From NCBI GenBank assembly GCA_035549075.1, contig DASZRT010000102.1, positions 1-64,000 on the forward strand: 64,000 bases of DNA, read 5' to 3'. The position numbers were made by a program, and so were the translations under genes. Source of the DNA: DASZFV01 sp035549075 (GTDB lineage Bacteria > Myxococcota_A > Polyangia > Fen-1088). Shown in pieces: positions 11,980-22,151 of the stretch. The notes beneath the pieces were generated by a model. The model was not told the DNA's origin, did not search any database, and saw only the letters and a program-made list of their open reading frames with translations. The stretch's first letter is position 1, and every line of letters begins with the position of its first letter.

Positions 11980-13014
11980 TCAGAGCGAAAGATAGGCGAC
12001 CTCGTCGCCGGGCGCGAGCGCCAGCGACACCAGGGCCCGCGGGGGGAGCGCGAGCGTGTCGCCCGACACGATGGCGCCGTCGGCGCGCGCCGCGGTGAAG
12101 AACGGCGGCGCCGAGGCCTCGCGGGCGATCAAAACCGGCGTCCCGGCAGCCTCCGTCGTCGCGACGACGCGCGCGCGACGCGCCTGCTTCACGAGCGTGA
12201 TCGCGTCGGTGCGCGCGTGAAAGTGCGGGCCGCCGTCGAACGGATCGATGCGGTTCGCGTACTCGAAGCCGATCGCGCGCAGCATGCGCTCGACGCCCTT
12301 CGTCGCCGGTCCGACCTGCCCGATGAGCTCCTGCACCTTCGGCGGCAGCAGCGTCGCGTAGAGAGGGTCCTGCGGGAAGAGCGCGCGGATGAACTCTTTG
12401 TTGTGGCGCGAGAGCGCGTCGGCCTCTTGGTACGTGAGACCCGTGAACTTCCGTCCCAACGACTCCCACAGCAGGCTCGTGCCGTCGGGCTCGAGCGGCG
12501 GCATGAGCTCGGACACGACCTCGTCGCAAAAAACGCCACGGTGGAGCGCGATGTAGAGGAAGCGCGCGTTGACGAGCAACCGCCCGAGCTGCTGGGGGTG
12601 CCCGCGGTATTCCGGCCGCAAGACGAGGCCGCCGATTTCGGTGAGGCCTTTGTAGTTGTAGCCGATGCGCAAGAGGCGGTGCGCGAAGTGGCGGTCGAGC
12701 GTCTCGCTGTAGCGCTCTTCCTCGATGACGTCGAAGTAGACGTGCGGCGCGCGGCGCGAGCCGTGCTGCGCGAAGATCATCGACGTGCCGACGACACGGC
12801 CCGCGGCCTCGTCGCGCAGCGCGAACACGAAGCAGCGATCGGCGGGCGGCAGCGCGCCCGAGAACGAGCGCACCGAGCGATCGACGATGCGCGCGAGCGC
12901 GTCGCGATCGCCGGGGAGGTTCACGGAGTCGAGGTGGCGCGCCGTCGCCTCGAGATCGTCGAGGTCGCCAGGCGCGACGTCGCGCAGGACGAACGCCGGC
13001 GCCGCTATGGCCAC
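11980..13014 (-). CDS. astA: Arginine N-succinyltransferase family protein (AstA-like)
   Basis: This 344-residue, GNAT-fold protein has the signatures of the AstA/AruG family: FVLRDVAPGDLDDLEATA, HVYFDVIEEERYSETLD, TEIGGLVLRPEYRG and GFEYANRIDPFDGGPHF. AstA transfers succinyl from succinyl-CoA to arginine, the first step of the AST arginine-catabolism pathway. The other pathway genes (astB-E) are not nearby. Instead the gene sits between a polysaccharide deacetylase (10-bp overlap) and an NtrC-type regulator. The true substrate may therefore differ. The start is GTG at 13014. Confidence 0.82.
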   Translation of the reverse strand: MAIAAPAFVLRDVAPGDLDDLEATARHLDSVNLPGDRDALARIVDRSVRSFSGALPPADRCFVFALRDEAAGRVVGTSMIFAQHGSRRAPHVYFDVIEEERYSETLDRHFAHRLLRIGYNYKGLTEIGGLVLRPEYRGHPQQLGRLLVNARFLYIALHRGVFCDEVVSELMPPLEPDGTSLLWESLGRKFTGLTYQEADALSRHNKEFIRALFPQDPLYATLLPPKVQELIGQVGPATKGVERMLRAIGFEYANRIDPFDGGPHFHARTDAITLVKQARRARVVATTEAAGTPVLIAREASAPPFFTAARADGAIVSGDTLALPPRALVSLALAPGDEVAYLSL

Positions 13015-13952
13015 AGGCGCGCCAGTGACCCGCCGACGTCGGCGACGAGGTCGCCCACGACGACCTCGAGGCCGCTCTCCGTCATGGGCCGCCGGGGCAC
13101 GAGCACGTCGTAGCCGATGATCTTCACGGGTGGCTTACCCGCGGCGACGTCGCGCGCGTTCTGCTGCGCGAGCCACTCGAGCACGCGTGGCAGCGCGCGC
13201 ACCGACGCGGCGTGCGTGTCGTGCATGAGCATGATGCCGCGCCCGCGCAGGCGCGAGATCTTGTCGACCATGTACTTGGTGACGTCCTCCTCGCGCTTGT
13301 TTTTCCAGTCTTGCGGGTCGAGGTTCCAGCCGATGTCGGGCAGCTCGCGCGCGGCGAGCGCCGCCTCGAGGCCGCGGCAGTACCCGCCGTAGGGCGCGCG
13401 AAACAGCAACGGCTCGACGCCCGTCGTCGCCGTGATGAGCGCGTTGTTGTCGTCGATCTGCGCGGCCATCTCCGTGGGGTTCTCACAGAGATTGTGGTGG
13501 GTCATCGTGTGGTTCGCCACGAGGTGGCCGTGCGCGGCGATCTTGCGCAGCAGATCGCGGCGCGCTTGGTCCTCGGGGCGCGAGCCCACGAAGCGGCGGC
13601 CCGTCACGAAGAAGATCGCCTTGATGCCGCGGCGATCGAGCTCGTCGAGGATGAGCGGCGTGCCGTCGAGATCGGGACCGTCGTCGAACGACAGCAGGAG
13701 CTCGCGCGGGCTCGTCGCCGGCAGGAACTTCGTGTGCGGCCCGTGGCCGGGCGACCACAAGAATGGCGGCGCCACGGGATCGAGCCCGATCTCGACCGCG
13801 CCGAGCGGCGACGACGACCGCGTCGTGGCGGGAACGGGCGGCGGCACGGCCGAAGCCGCTGGTACCGCCGGGATCGCGTCACGCCCGCCGAGCAAGGTCG
13901 GCAAGAGCAGCACGAACAGACCCCCAAGGGGGCCAAGCAGGCGGCGAGACAC
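13005..13952 (-). CDS. Polysaccharide deacetylase (NodB/CE4) with N-terminal membrane or signal segment
   Basis: The 315-residue protein starts with a hydrophobic leader (LGPLGGLFVLLLPTLLGG) and a Pro/Ala linker, so it is probably exported or anchored. The NodB homology domain shows motif 1 LLLSFDDGPD, motif 2 HTMTHHNL and motif 3 LLFRAPYGGYCRG, with metal-binding Asp and His residues present. MLMHDTH is the late catalytic His motif. CE4 enzymes remove acetyl groups from peptidoglycan or exopolysaccharide sugars. It is the first gene of the operon with the AstA-like, NtrC-like and DUF423 genes. The start is GTG at 13952. Confidence 0.92.
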   Translation of the reverse strand: MSRRLLGPLGGLFVLLLPTLLGGRDAIPAVPAASAVPPPVPATTRSSSPLGAVEIGLDPVAPPFLWSPGHGPHTKFLPATSPRELLLSFDDGPDLDGTPLILDELDRRGIKAIFFVTGRRFVGSRPEDQARRDLLRKIAAHGHLVANHTMTHHNLCENPTEMAAQIDDNNALITATTGVEPLLFRAPYGGYCRGLEAALAARELPDIGWNLDPQDWKNKREEDVTKYMVDKISRLRGRGIMLMHDTHAASVRALPRVLEWLAQQNARDVAAGKPPVKIIGYDVLVPRRPMTESGLEVVVGDLVADVGGSLARLWP

Positions 13953-14084
13953 GGTCTTTCATTGTATCCGAGCCCACGGACGCCCGAAAGGATCGCCCGG
14001 AACCCCGCGAAATCCCGCGGTAGTCCGCACCTCTCAGGTCCGCGCCCGCCCGCCGAGCCTTCGACTCGTCGGAGTCAGCGATCG

Positions 14085-16088
14085 TTAGTCGGTGGTCGAG
14101 ACGTCGGCCGGCGCGTCGACACCGGCGTCGTCGCTGCCCGTCGCGCCACCGGATGCGCCACCCGAGCCGCCGCTGCCGCCGGACGCGCCGCCCGAGCCGC
14201 CGCTGCCGCCCGCACCACCGCTGCCGCCCGTCGCGCCACCACTTCCACCCGTCGCGCCGCCGCTGCCGCCAGCACCACCGCTGCCACCCGTCGCGCCGCC
14301 GCTGCCGCCCGTGCCCGTCGTGGGCGGCGTCGTCGTGAAGGGCAGCGTCGCGTTGACGTACAGACCATCGGCCGACGTGCCGGTCGACACGGTGTACATC
14401 ACGGCCGGCAACGCCGGCGTCGCGAGCCCGAACTCGAGGCCGGCGCGCGTCTGCACCGCCGTGCCCGTGGCCGGCAAAGCGCCGTTCATCGCCTGCGCGT
14501 AGCGGAGCGTCACCTCACCCGACGTGCCGTCCGGCGACGCCGAGAGACCGTCGGTGTAGACGTAGCCCTGATCGCCGACGGGCAACCAACCGTAGATCTC
14601 CGTGGCGAACTTCGCGGCCTTGCACATGGCGACGTTGACGTACAGGCCTTCGCCCTCGCCCGTGACGCCGTTGATGCGGCCGAAGACGGCGACGCTCCCC
14701 GAGCTCAGGAACTTGGGCGGCGTCGGATCGGCGAACGCCGTCGCCGTCGTCGCGAGCGTGCACGGCGTCGTGCCCGCCGACGCGATGTAGAGATCGTACA
14801 CGGGCAGGACGCTGCCGAGGATGTCCGACGTCTTGGTGTACATGACCTTCGTGCCGTCGGCCGACACGTCGAAGATGCCGAGCACCTTCGTGTCGAGCAT
14901 CGACAGCGTGCCGGGCGCCTCGCGATCGGCCATGTAGACGAGATTGCCGACGTCGCTCGTCACGCTGGTGCGAAGGAGCAGACCCTTCGGGCCCGCCTGG
15001 TTGAAGTCGGCCACCTTCGCGGCGAGCGACTTCGACGGCGTGCCGGCTGGGAACGGCGCGCTCTCGAGCGAGCCCGAGGGCGAGCCCGCGCCGTTGTAGT
15101 TGAACGTCCGCAGCCAGTACCACTTCGTGCCGTCGTCGGAGATCGACCACGCCGATACGTCCTCGGCGACCGTCGCCGCCGTCGTGTCGCCGATCTTCAG
15201 CACCTTGAGCGTCTCGAGGCCCGTGGCTGTGAGGCGGCCCGACCACGCGACGTACTTGCCGTCGGGCGAGATGTCCCACTGGTAGCGCTGCAGATCGCTC
15301 GAGGCGTCGGCCGCCGTCGCGTAGATGAACGTGTCGACCTTGGGCAACAAGCCGCCGTTCGGATCGTCGAGCGTGCCCGCGTGGAGATCGAGGGTCGCCT
15401 GCGTGTTCGTCGAATCGACGGCGACGTTGTCGACGCACAGCACGGTCGTCGACTTCTTGTTGCCGACGCAGAGCTCACCCGAGGTCGCCGTCAGCTTGCG
15501 CGGCGTCGTCCACCCCGGCCGCCAAGCGAAGATGTCGCCGCTCGCCGTGCCGCTCTGACCCTCGGAGAAGATCAGCGTGTCGCCGTCGAAGCGGTGAACG
15601 CGGAAGTGGAACTGCGAGTCGTCGAGCAGGCCGCTCGTCATGCGGAGGCAGTTGGGATCGGTCGTGTTGCACTTGATGTCGGTCCCCGCCGCGGCCTTCG
15701 TGGCGTTGATGACCCACAGCTCGGTGTTGCCGAGTGAGGTCGCCGGCTTCGCGAAGGCGCACCAGCGATCGGTCGAGTACGGGATCTGGTTGGTGCACGA
15801 GTCGTCGCCGCTGCCGACGATCTCGAACGAAGCGCCACCGACCACGAGCTTGCTGCCTGCGCCCGCGTCGGGCGGGCTCACGGCGTCGGTGCCGCCGTCG
15901 CTGGGCGACGTGCCGCCGGTGCCGCCGGTGCCGCCGTCGGGCACGGTGCCGTCCGAGTCGTTCTTCGAGTCGGTCGGGACTTTCGCGTCCGCGTACGAGT
16001 TGCCGCTGCCGCCACCACACCCCACCGCCGCGAGACCGAGAACCGAAATTCCGCCGAGAAAAGCCAGTCTAGAGCGCGTACGGGTCAT
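14085..16088 (-). CDS. Large lipoprotein with propeller-like repeats and a C-terminal Gly-rich tail
   Basis: This 667-residue protein starts at ATG 16088, with GGAGG just upstream (16093-16097). The lipobox GLAAVGC places the Cys at about 24. An Asp/Gly-rich linker follows. Residues about 80-580 contain repeated segments such as YQWDISPDGKYVAWSGRL, AWSISDDGTKWYWLRTF and IFDVSADGTKVMYTK. This D-G-x-x pattern is typical of TolB/WD-like beta-propeller blades. Unusually, the Gly/Ser/Ala-rich repeat is near the C-terminus (about 587-650), not after the lipobox. It is probably cell-surface or periplasmic. No specific function was recognised. The 288 bp between it and ssb hold no gene I can support. 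Confidence 0.75.
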   Translation of the reverse strand: MTRTRSRLAFLGGISVLGLAAVGCGGGSGNSYADAKVPTDSKNDSDGTVPDGGTGGTGGTSPSDGGTDAVSPPDAGAGSKLVVGGASFEIVGSGDDSCTNQIPYSTDRWCAFAKPATSLGNTELWVINATKAAAGTDIKCNTTDPNCLRMTSGLLDDSQFHFRVHRFDGDTLIFSEGQSGTASGDIFAWRPGWTTPRKLTATSGELCVGNKKSTTVLCVDNVAVDSTNTQATLDLHAGTLDDPNGGLLPKVDTFIYATAADASSDLQRYQWDISPDGKYVAWSGRLTATGLETLKVLKIGDTTAATVAEDVSAWSISDDGTKWYWLRTFNYNGAGSPSGSLESAPFPAGTPSKSLAAKVADFNQAGPKGLLLRTSVTSDVGNLVYMADREAPGTLSMLDTKVLGIFDVSADGTKVMYTKTSDILGSVLPVYDLYIASAGTTPCTLATTATAFADPTPPKFLSSGSVAVFGRINGVTGEGEGLYVNVAMCKAAKFATEIYGWLPVGDQGYVYTDGLSASPDGTSGEVTLRYAQAMNGALPATGTAVQTRAGLEFGLATPALPAVMYTVSTGTSADGLYVNATLPFTTTPPTTGTGGSGGATGGSGGAGGSGGATGGSGGATGGSGGAGGSGGSGGASGGSGGSGGASGGATGSDDAGVDAPADVSTTD
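14146..14315 (-). repeat. Tandem Gly/Ser/Ala codon repeats inside the lipoprotein gene
   Basis: This stretch is built from short degenerate units that encode GGSGGA and GGSGGT on the minus strand. The units have almost no other codons and differ by one or two bases. It encodes the flexible tail of the large lipoprotein and could vary in length by slippage. Confidence 0.7.
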
Positions 16089-16375
16089 TCTGCCTCCAGG
16101 AGGGTCATTGGAGCCCAAGCCCGAGCGTCGAGCAAGGCGAATCCCTGGTCGAATGGCGCGCCGTCGACGGACGATCTGCACACCACCGACGCCATCACCA
16201 CGCTACATCGCCCTCATCACTCCCTTGACCGATCCGCTCGACCCCCTTCAAGAGCGCGCGTGGCTGGGCGACGCGGCTTCGCCGCGGCGACCAGCGGGGG
16301 CCAGGGGGGACGCAGAGGCGCCGCGCTGATCTTCGATGAGAGCGCGGCGTCGACGGCGCCGGGCGGTCCCCCCTA

Positions 16376-16858
16376 CTAGAATGGAATGTCGTCGTCGCCC
16401 GGGGGCGGACCGCCGCCGCCGCCCATGTCCATGTCGTCGTCGCCGCCGCTCGGGCGACCGCCGCCGCCACCACCGCCGCCGCCACGACGCGGACCACCAC
16501 CACCGCCACCGCCGCCTTCTCCACCGCCGCCGCCGCCGAGGAAGACGACGCGATCGGCGACGACGTCCGTCGCGTAGTGCTTCTGGCCTTCTTTGTCGTA
16601 GCTGCGCGTCTGCAGGCGGCCCTCGACGTAGACCGAGCGGCCCTTCGAGAGATACTTGCTGCAGTTCTCGGCCTGGTCGCCCCAGACGGTGACGCGGTGC
16701 CACTCCGTCTTTTCTTGGCGCTGGCCCGACTTGTCTTTGAAGACCTCGGTCGTCGCGATGCGCAGGTTGCACAGCGCGCGGCTCGACGGCGTGTACTTCA
16801 GCTCGGGGTCGGCACCCAGGTTGCCCACGAGAATGACCTTGTTCACTGATCCGGCCAT
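16376..16858 (-). CDS. ssb: Single-stranded DNA-binding protein
   Basis: The 160-residue protein has an OB-fold at about 1-108, with NKVILVGNLGADPELKY, WHRVTVWGDQAENCSKYL and GRSVYVEGRLQTRSY. A Gly-rich linker (about 110-150) and the acidic tail DDDIPF follow, which in SSB proteins recruits replication and repair partners. The start is ATG at 16858, with AAGGAG at 16864-16869. It is divergent from the lytic transglycosylase gene and is not next to rpsF or rpsR. Confidence 0.97.
   Translation of the reverse strand: MAGSVNKVILVGNLGADPELKYTPSSRALCNLRIATTEVFKDKSGQRQEKTEWHRVTVWGDQAENCSKYLSKGRSVYVEGRLQTRSYDKEGQKHYATDVVADRVVFLGGGGGGEGGGGGGGGPRRGGGGGGGGGRPSGGDDDMDMGGGGGPPPGDDDIPF
16394..16543 (-). 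repeat. GGN trinucleotide-rich tract coding the SSB glycine linker
   Basis: Runs of ccg/cca triplets on the plus strand encode blocks of up to nine glycines, broken by PRR, RPS and DDD. Triplet slippage here would change linker length without shifting the frame. Confidence 0.6.
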
Positions 16859-16957
16859 GGCGTCTCCTTCTATCACCATTTCTCGGCGCGAGGGGACGCC
16901 GGTTGCGCGCTTGTCGCCTCTTGCGCGCTTCGCGTGCGGCGGTGTTAGGGTCGAGGC

Positions 16958-19177
16958 GTGATCGCCCTGGGGATCGCTGTGCTGGCGCTCGCGGCGGGCG
17001 AGCCCAAGCCGAAGGGCGCCGTGGCCGACCTCGCGCGTGGGTACGCCGCCTACCGCGCCGGCGACTACGACGCCGCGACGCGCGCGCTCGGAAAGGCGGC
17101 CGGGCACGGCCTCCGCGCCGACGACTGGGCGTTCTTCGTGCTCGCCGAGAGCGAGTTCTACGGCGGCTCGTTCCGCGCGGCGCGCGAGCACTTCTCACGC
17201 GCGGCCCACGGCAAGGGCCGCCCCGCCGAGCTCGCGCCGGCGCGCATCGCCGACTGCGACTGGGCGCTGGGCGATCGCGCCGCGGCGGCGAAGGGTTACG
17301 CGCGCGTCGTCGCCGCCGCCACGAAGAAGCCTTCGCCGTTCGTCGACGTCGCCGTCGCGCGCTTCCACTTGGCCGAGGTCGCGGCCGCGCGCAACGAGGC
17401 CGCGGGGCGCAAGCTGTACCTCGCGCTCGCGCGCGACCTGCCGGCGCACCCGCTGGCCGACGAGGCGCTGCGACGCGCGTCGGGCGCGCCCGCACCCGAA
17501 CCGCCACGCGTCGGGCGCGAGCCGACGGTCGCTCCAAAACCGCCGACCGCCGACGCCGGCGCGCCGCCGCCACGTGACGCCGGCACGGCGCCGGACGCTG
17601 CGCCCGCGGTCGCGCCCGTCGACGAGCTCGCGCCGGAGGATCGCCTGCGGCGCGCGGCGACGCTCACGCGCGATCGCCATTGGGACGCGGCGCTCGTCGA
17701 GCTCGGCAAGCTCTCGGGGCCGCTGCCGCCCGCGCTGGCCGCGCGCCGCGACTTCCAGATCGGCATGACGAAGTTCCACATGCGCCGCGACTACGCGCGC
17801 GCCGCCGAGCTGCTGCTCGCGGCCGTGCCGCAGCTGCCGGCCGACGACGCCGCCGAGGCCGCGTTCCACGGCGCGCGCGCCCTCTCGCGCGTCGACCGCG
17901 ACGACGAGGCGATCGCCGGCTACAAGAAGGTCGTCGCGCAGTACCCGCGCTCGAGGTGGGCCGCCGAGGCGCAATACCTGTCGGGCTGGCTCGACTACAA
18001 CCGCGGCAAGTTCCGCGAGAGCCTGCCCGCGCTGCAGGCGACGCTGGATCACTTCGGCAAGAGCGACTTCGCCGACGAGGCCGCGTGGTGCGTCGCCTTC
18101 GCGCATCTGTTGCTCGGCGAAGCCGACGCCGCGTTCGCGGGCCTCGCGCGCTACGCGAAGCTGCCGGCGACGGGCATGACGGCGAGCGAGCGCGCGCAAC
18201 AGGTCGCCTATTGGCGCGCGCGCTTGCACGAGAAGGTCGGCCACGCCGACGACGCGCGCGCCGGCTACCGCGCCCTCGTGCGCGAGGCGCCGCTGTCGTT
18301 CTACGGCTTGCTGGCGGCGGCGCGCCTCGGCGGCGACGAGGCGACCAAGGCACCCGAGCTGCCGACGAAGACGATCACGGCCGCCGCGCCCGCGCACCCC
18401 GAGCGCGATCCCACGGTGGCGCGCGCGCTCGAGCTGCTCGCGGCCGGCATGAACGTCGAGGCGGGCGCCGAGCTGCAACGCGACGAAAAAGCGGTGCTCG
18501 CGCGCGCCGGCGGCGACAAGGCGCTGCCCTGGCTCTTCGGGCTCTACGCGCGCGCCGGAAATTTTCATCGCGCCTACGCCGTCGCCGAGGCGCGCGATCG
18601 CGGCGCGCTCGACGCAGCGCCCACGGGCGCCGCGCGCGCGTTCTGGGAGGCGGCGTACCCGCGCGCCTACGCCGACCTCGTCGAGCAGTACGGCCCCCCC
18701 GCGGGCGATCCTGACGTGTGGCTCTACGCGATCATGCGCAAGGAGTCGGGCTTCGATCCGCTCGACGTCTCGTACGCCGACGCGCGCGGCCTCTTGCAGA
18801 TGATCCCGCCGACGAGCGCGCGCGTCGCCCAACAAGCCAAGCTGCCGTTCGCGCCAGACGACCTGTACGACCCCGAGACCAACGTGCGCCTCGGCGCGAT
18901 CTACATCGGCGCGCTCTACAAGAAGTTCGGCGGGCAAGCGCCGCTGGCCGCGGGCGCGTACAACGCCGGGCCCCGCGCCATGGCGAAGTGGTGCGACCAG
19001 CACGGCAACCGCCCCACCGACGAGTTCGTCGAGCTCATCGCCTTCACGCAAACGCGCGAGTACGCCAAGCGCGTCACGTCGCTGTACGCGCACTACCGCT
19101 ATCTGTACGGCCCGTCGCCTTACCACATCCCCCTCGCGATCGAGACCAAGCCGCGCGCCGGCGGTCCCGACTACTAG
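16958..19177 (+). CDS. slt: Soluble lytic murein transglycosylase with TPR-like N-terminal region
   Basis: The protein has 739 residues with a short hydrophobic start (MIALGIAVLALAAG). About 500 residues of helical repeats follow (YRAGDYDAATRALGKAAG, RSRWAAEAQYLSGWLDYN). The C-terminal SLT domain lies at about 580-720. It has the catalytic glutamate in MRKESGFDP (about E596), GLLQMIPPTSA and AGAYNAGPRAM. It cleaves peptidoglycan glycan strands to form 1,6-anhydro ends in the periplasm. The start is GTG at 16958, 99 bp from the divergent ssb start. A 72-residue gene follows after 18 bp. Confidence 0.94.
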   Translation: MIALGIAVLALAAGEPKPKGAVADLARGYAAYRAGDYDAATRALGKAAGHGLRADDWAFFVLAESEFYGGSFRAAREHFSRAAHGKGRPAELAPARIADCDWALGDRAAAAKGYARVVAAATKKPSPFVDVAVARFHLAEVAAARNEAAGRKLYLALARDLPAHPLADEALRRASGAPAPEPPRVGREPTVAPKPPTADAGAPPPRDAGTAPDAAPAVAPVDELAPEDRLRRAATLTRDRHWDAALVELGKLSGPLPPALAARRDFQIGMTKFHMRRDYARAAELLLAAVPQLPADDAAEAAFHGARALSRVDRDDEAIAGYKKVVAQYPRSRWAAEAQYLSGWLDYNRGKFRESLPALQATLDHFGKSDFADEAAWCVAFAHLLLGEADAAFAGLARYAKLPATGMTASERAQQVAYWRARLHEKVGHADDARAGYRALVREAPLSFYGLLAAARLGGDEATKAPELPTKTITAAAPAHPERDPTVARALELLAAGMNVEAGAELQRDEKAVLARAGGDKALPWLFGLYARAGNFHRAYAVAEARDRGALDAAPTGAARAFWEAAYPRAYADLVEQYGPPAGDPDVWLYAIMRKESGFDPLDVSYADARGLLQMIPPTSARVAQQAKLPFAPDDLYDPETNVRLGAIYIGALYKKFGGQAPLAAGAYNAGPRAMAKWCDQHGNRPTDEFVELIAFTQTREYAKRVTSLYAHYRYLYGPSPYHIPLAIETKPRAGGPDY

Positions 19178-19195
19178 GGCTATACTGCGCGCACC

Positions 19196-19414
19196 ATGGC
19201 GAAGTTTCGCGGCACGATCCGCAAGAACGATCTCGAGGGCGGGCACTGGCAGCTCGAGGCCGACGACGGCGAGACCTACACGCTCGAGGGCGCGCCCGCC
19301 GGCGTCGCGCAGGACGGCGCGAAGGTCGAGCTCGACGGTGAGGTCGACGAAGAGGCGATGGGTTTTGCAATGACGGGCCCGACTCTGAAAGTGAAGTCGG
19401 GCAAGCGCGTTTGA
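19196..19414 (+). CDS. Small conserved-looking beta-rich protein
   Basis: This 72-residue soluble protein starts at ATG 19196. The sequence is mostly short beta strands with acidic turns (HWQLEADDGETYTLEG, GAKVELDGEVDEEAMG, PTLKVKSGKRV). This pattern fits a small OB-like or SH3-like barrel. No signal peptide or membrane segment was seen. It has the same strand, spacing and codon usage as its neighbours, so it is probably real. Function is not recognised. Confidence 0.7.
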   Translation: MAKFRGTIRKNDLEGGHWQLEADDGETYTLEGAPAGVAQDGAKVELDGEVDEEAMGFAMTGPTLKVKSGKRV

Positions 19415-19416
19415 TC

Positions 19417-20124
19417 GTGCGCGTGCGTTTTTCGTCGCGGGTCGCGCCGGCGGCCCTGGTGCTTCTGGGTTTGTCGTCGCTCGTCGCTGGGTCCGCGTGC
19501 CGCAAGCACGCGGCCGAGCTGCCGGCGGGGCCGCAAACGCCGCCACCCGATCTGCCGCGGGCGTTCGGGCCGCGCAGCGTGTGGTTCGCGTTTCACGGGC
19601 CGTCGTCGACGGACGTCGCGGCCGCGCTCGGCTTGAAAGAGGTCGCGCCGTCCAGCTGGGAAGCGGGCGTCGCCGGCGCCTACGCGGGCCGCGTGTTCGT
19701 GACCCCGCCCATCGACGGGTGGGTGCTCGCGACGAGCGCGCGCTTCCCCGACGCGGGCGGCGGCGGCCACGAAGACTCGGCGACGCCGATGCTCGAGCAG
19801 CTCAGCAAGCGGTTCGGCGAGGTGCAGTACTTCGGCAGCTACGACGAGATCGGCTGGTCGGCGTGGGCGCGCTTCCGCGACGGCACGCCCGTGCGCAAGT
19901 TCTCTTTCCTGGGCGCGCAAGACGTCGTGCTGTGGAACGAAGGCGCCCCGACGCCCGAAGAGCACGAGCTGGGGCTCGCCTTCGGCAAGCAGCGCGCCGC
20001 GACCGACGGCGGCGGCCTCGACGCGACGAGCGTCTTCGCGGTCGCGAGGAAGTGGAGCGTGGACCCGGCCGCGATCCAGTCGCGACATCTGGGGCCGAGC
20101 TTGGGCGTCAGCGGGACGATGTAA
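19417..20124 (+). CDS. Hypothetical lipoprotein
   Basis: About 235 residues. The hydrophobic leader with lipobox LVAGSAC is followed by a Pro-rich stretch and a mixed alpha/beta domain (RSVWFAFHGPSSTDVAAALG, YFGSYDEIGWSAWARF). The start is uncertain. GTG at 19417 is used here. A TTG at 19411 would overlap the previous stop and add two residues. No family was recognised. It ends shortly before a large palindromic repeat and the convergent RlpA-like gene. Confidence 0.7.
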   Translation: MRVRFSSRVAPAALVLLGLSSLVAGSACRKHAAELPAGPQTPPPDLPRAFGPRSVWFAFHGPSSTDVAAALGLKEVAPSSWEAGVAGAYAGRVFVTPPIDGWVLATSARFPDAGGGGHEDSATPMLEQLSKRFGEVQYFGSYDEIGWSAWARFRDGTPVRKFSFLGAQDVVLWNEGAPTPEEHELGLAFGKQRAATDGGGLDATSVFAVARKWSVDPAAIQSRHLGPSLGVSGTM

Positions 20125-20131
20125 AAAAAGG

Positions 20132-20217
20132 CAGACCTCACCCTGGGATCGGACCATCTGCAGACGACGGATCCGTCTCCCTCTCCAGTCTGCTGGAGAG
20201 GGTTGGGGTGAGGTCCG
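20132..20217. repeat. Nested palindromic repeat between convergent genes
   Basis: The outer arms are GACCTCACCC (20134-20143) and GGGTGAGGTC (20206-20215). The inner hairpin is CCCTCTCCAG (20179-20188), loop TCTG, and CTGGAGAGGG (20193-20202). Between them GACGGATCCGTC (20166-20177) is a perfect palindrome. It lies between convergent stops and could fold on either strand. It may act as a terminator or be a dispersed REP-like element. A run of seven A at 20123-20129 would give a U-tract to transcripts from the minus strand. Confidence 0.75.
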
Positions 20218-20222
20218 GTCCG

Positions 20223-20634
20223 TCAGTTCAGGACTTCGATCCGCACGGGCACCACGCCCGCGTGGAGCATGCCGAGCCGGCTCGCCGCGGCGCCCGACAG
20301 GTCGACGATGCGGCCGTGGGTGCACCCGCAGCGATCGTTGACGCGCACGACGACGGACGCGCCCGCGCCGCCGATGCGCGTGACGCGGATGCGCGTGCCG
20401 AGGGGCAGCGACTTGTGCGCGGCCGTGAGCTTCTTCGGGTCGTAGCGCTCGCCCGAGGCGGTGCGTCGACCCGCGAAGCTCGGCGAGTAGTAGCTGGCGT
20501 GGCCTTCTTCGACCTCGCCGACCGCATTCGTGGCAGCGGCCTTGGCGCGCGCGGGGCGGCGCGCTTCGGCGTCGGTCGCGCAGCCGAGCACGACGGCGCT
20601 GACCACAGCCACGGCGACGGCCGCGGCCAGCGCC

Positions 20635-20657
<23 letters not shown>
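20223..20657 (-). CDS. rlpA: RlpA-like double-psi beta-barrel lipoprotein
   Basis: This 144-residue protein starts at ATG 20657, 23 bp inside the end of the upstream regulator gene. The signal ends in a lipobox VVLGC. The DPBB domain shows EGHASYYSPSFAGRRTASG, AAHKSLPLGTRIRVTR, VRVNDRCGC and RIVDLSGAAASRLGM, with the conserved Asp and His positions of RlpA. RlpA proteins are outer-membrane lipoproteins that act on denuded glycan strands at the septum. The SPOR domain of longer RlpA proteins is absent. Confidence 0.9.
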
Positions 20658-22116
<1,459 letters not shown>

Positions 22117-22151
22117 GGCGTCGAATCTGCGCCCAGGATAGCCTATCGACC

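Noticed and set aside
14140..14320. CRISPR-like array
   Set aside because: The repeats are codon-based Gly/Ser units without uniform spacers, inside a lipoprotein gene.
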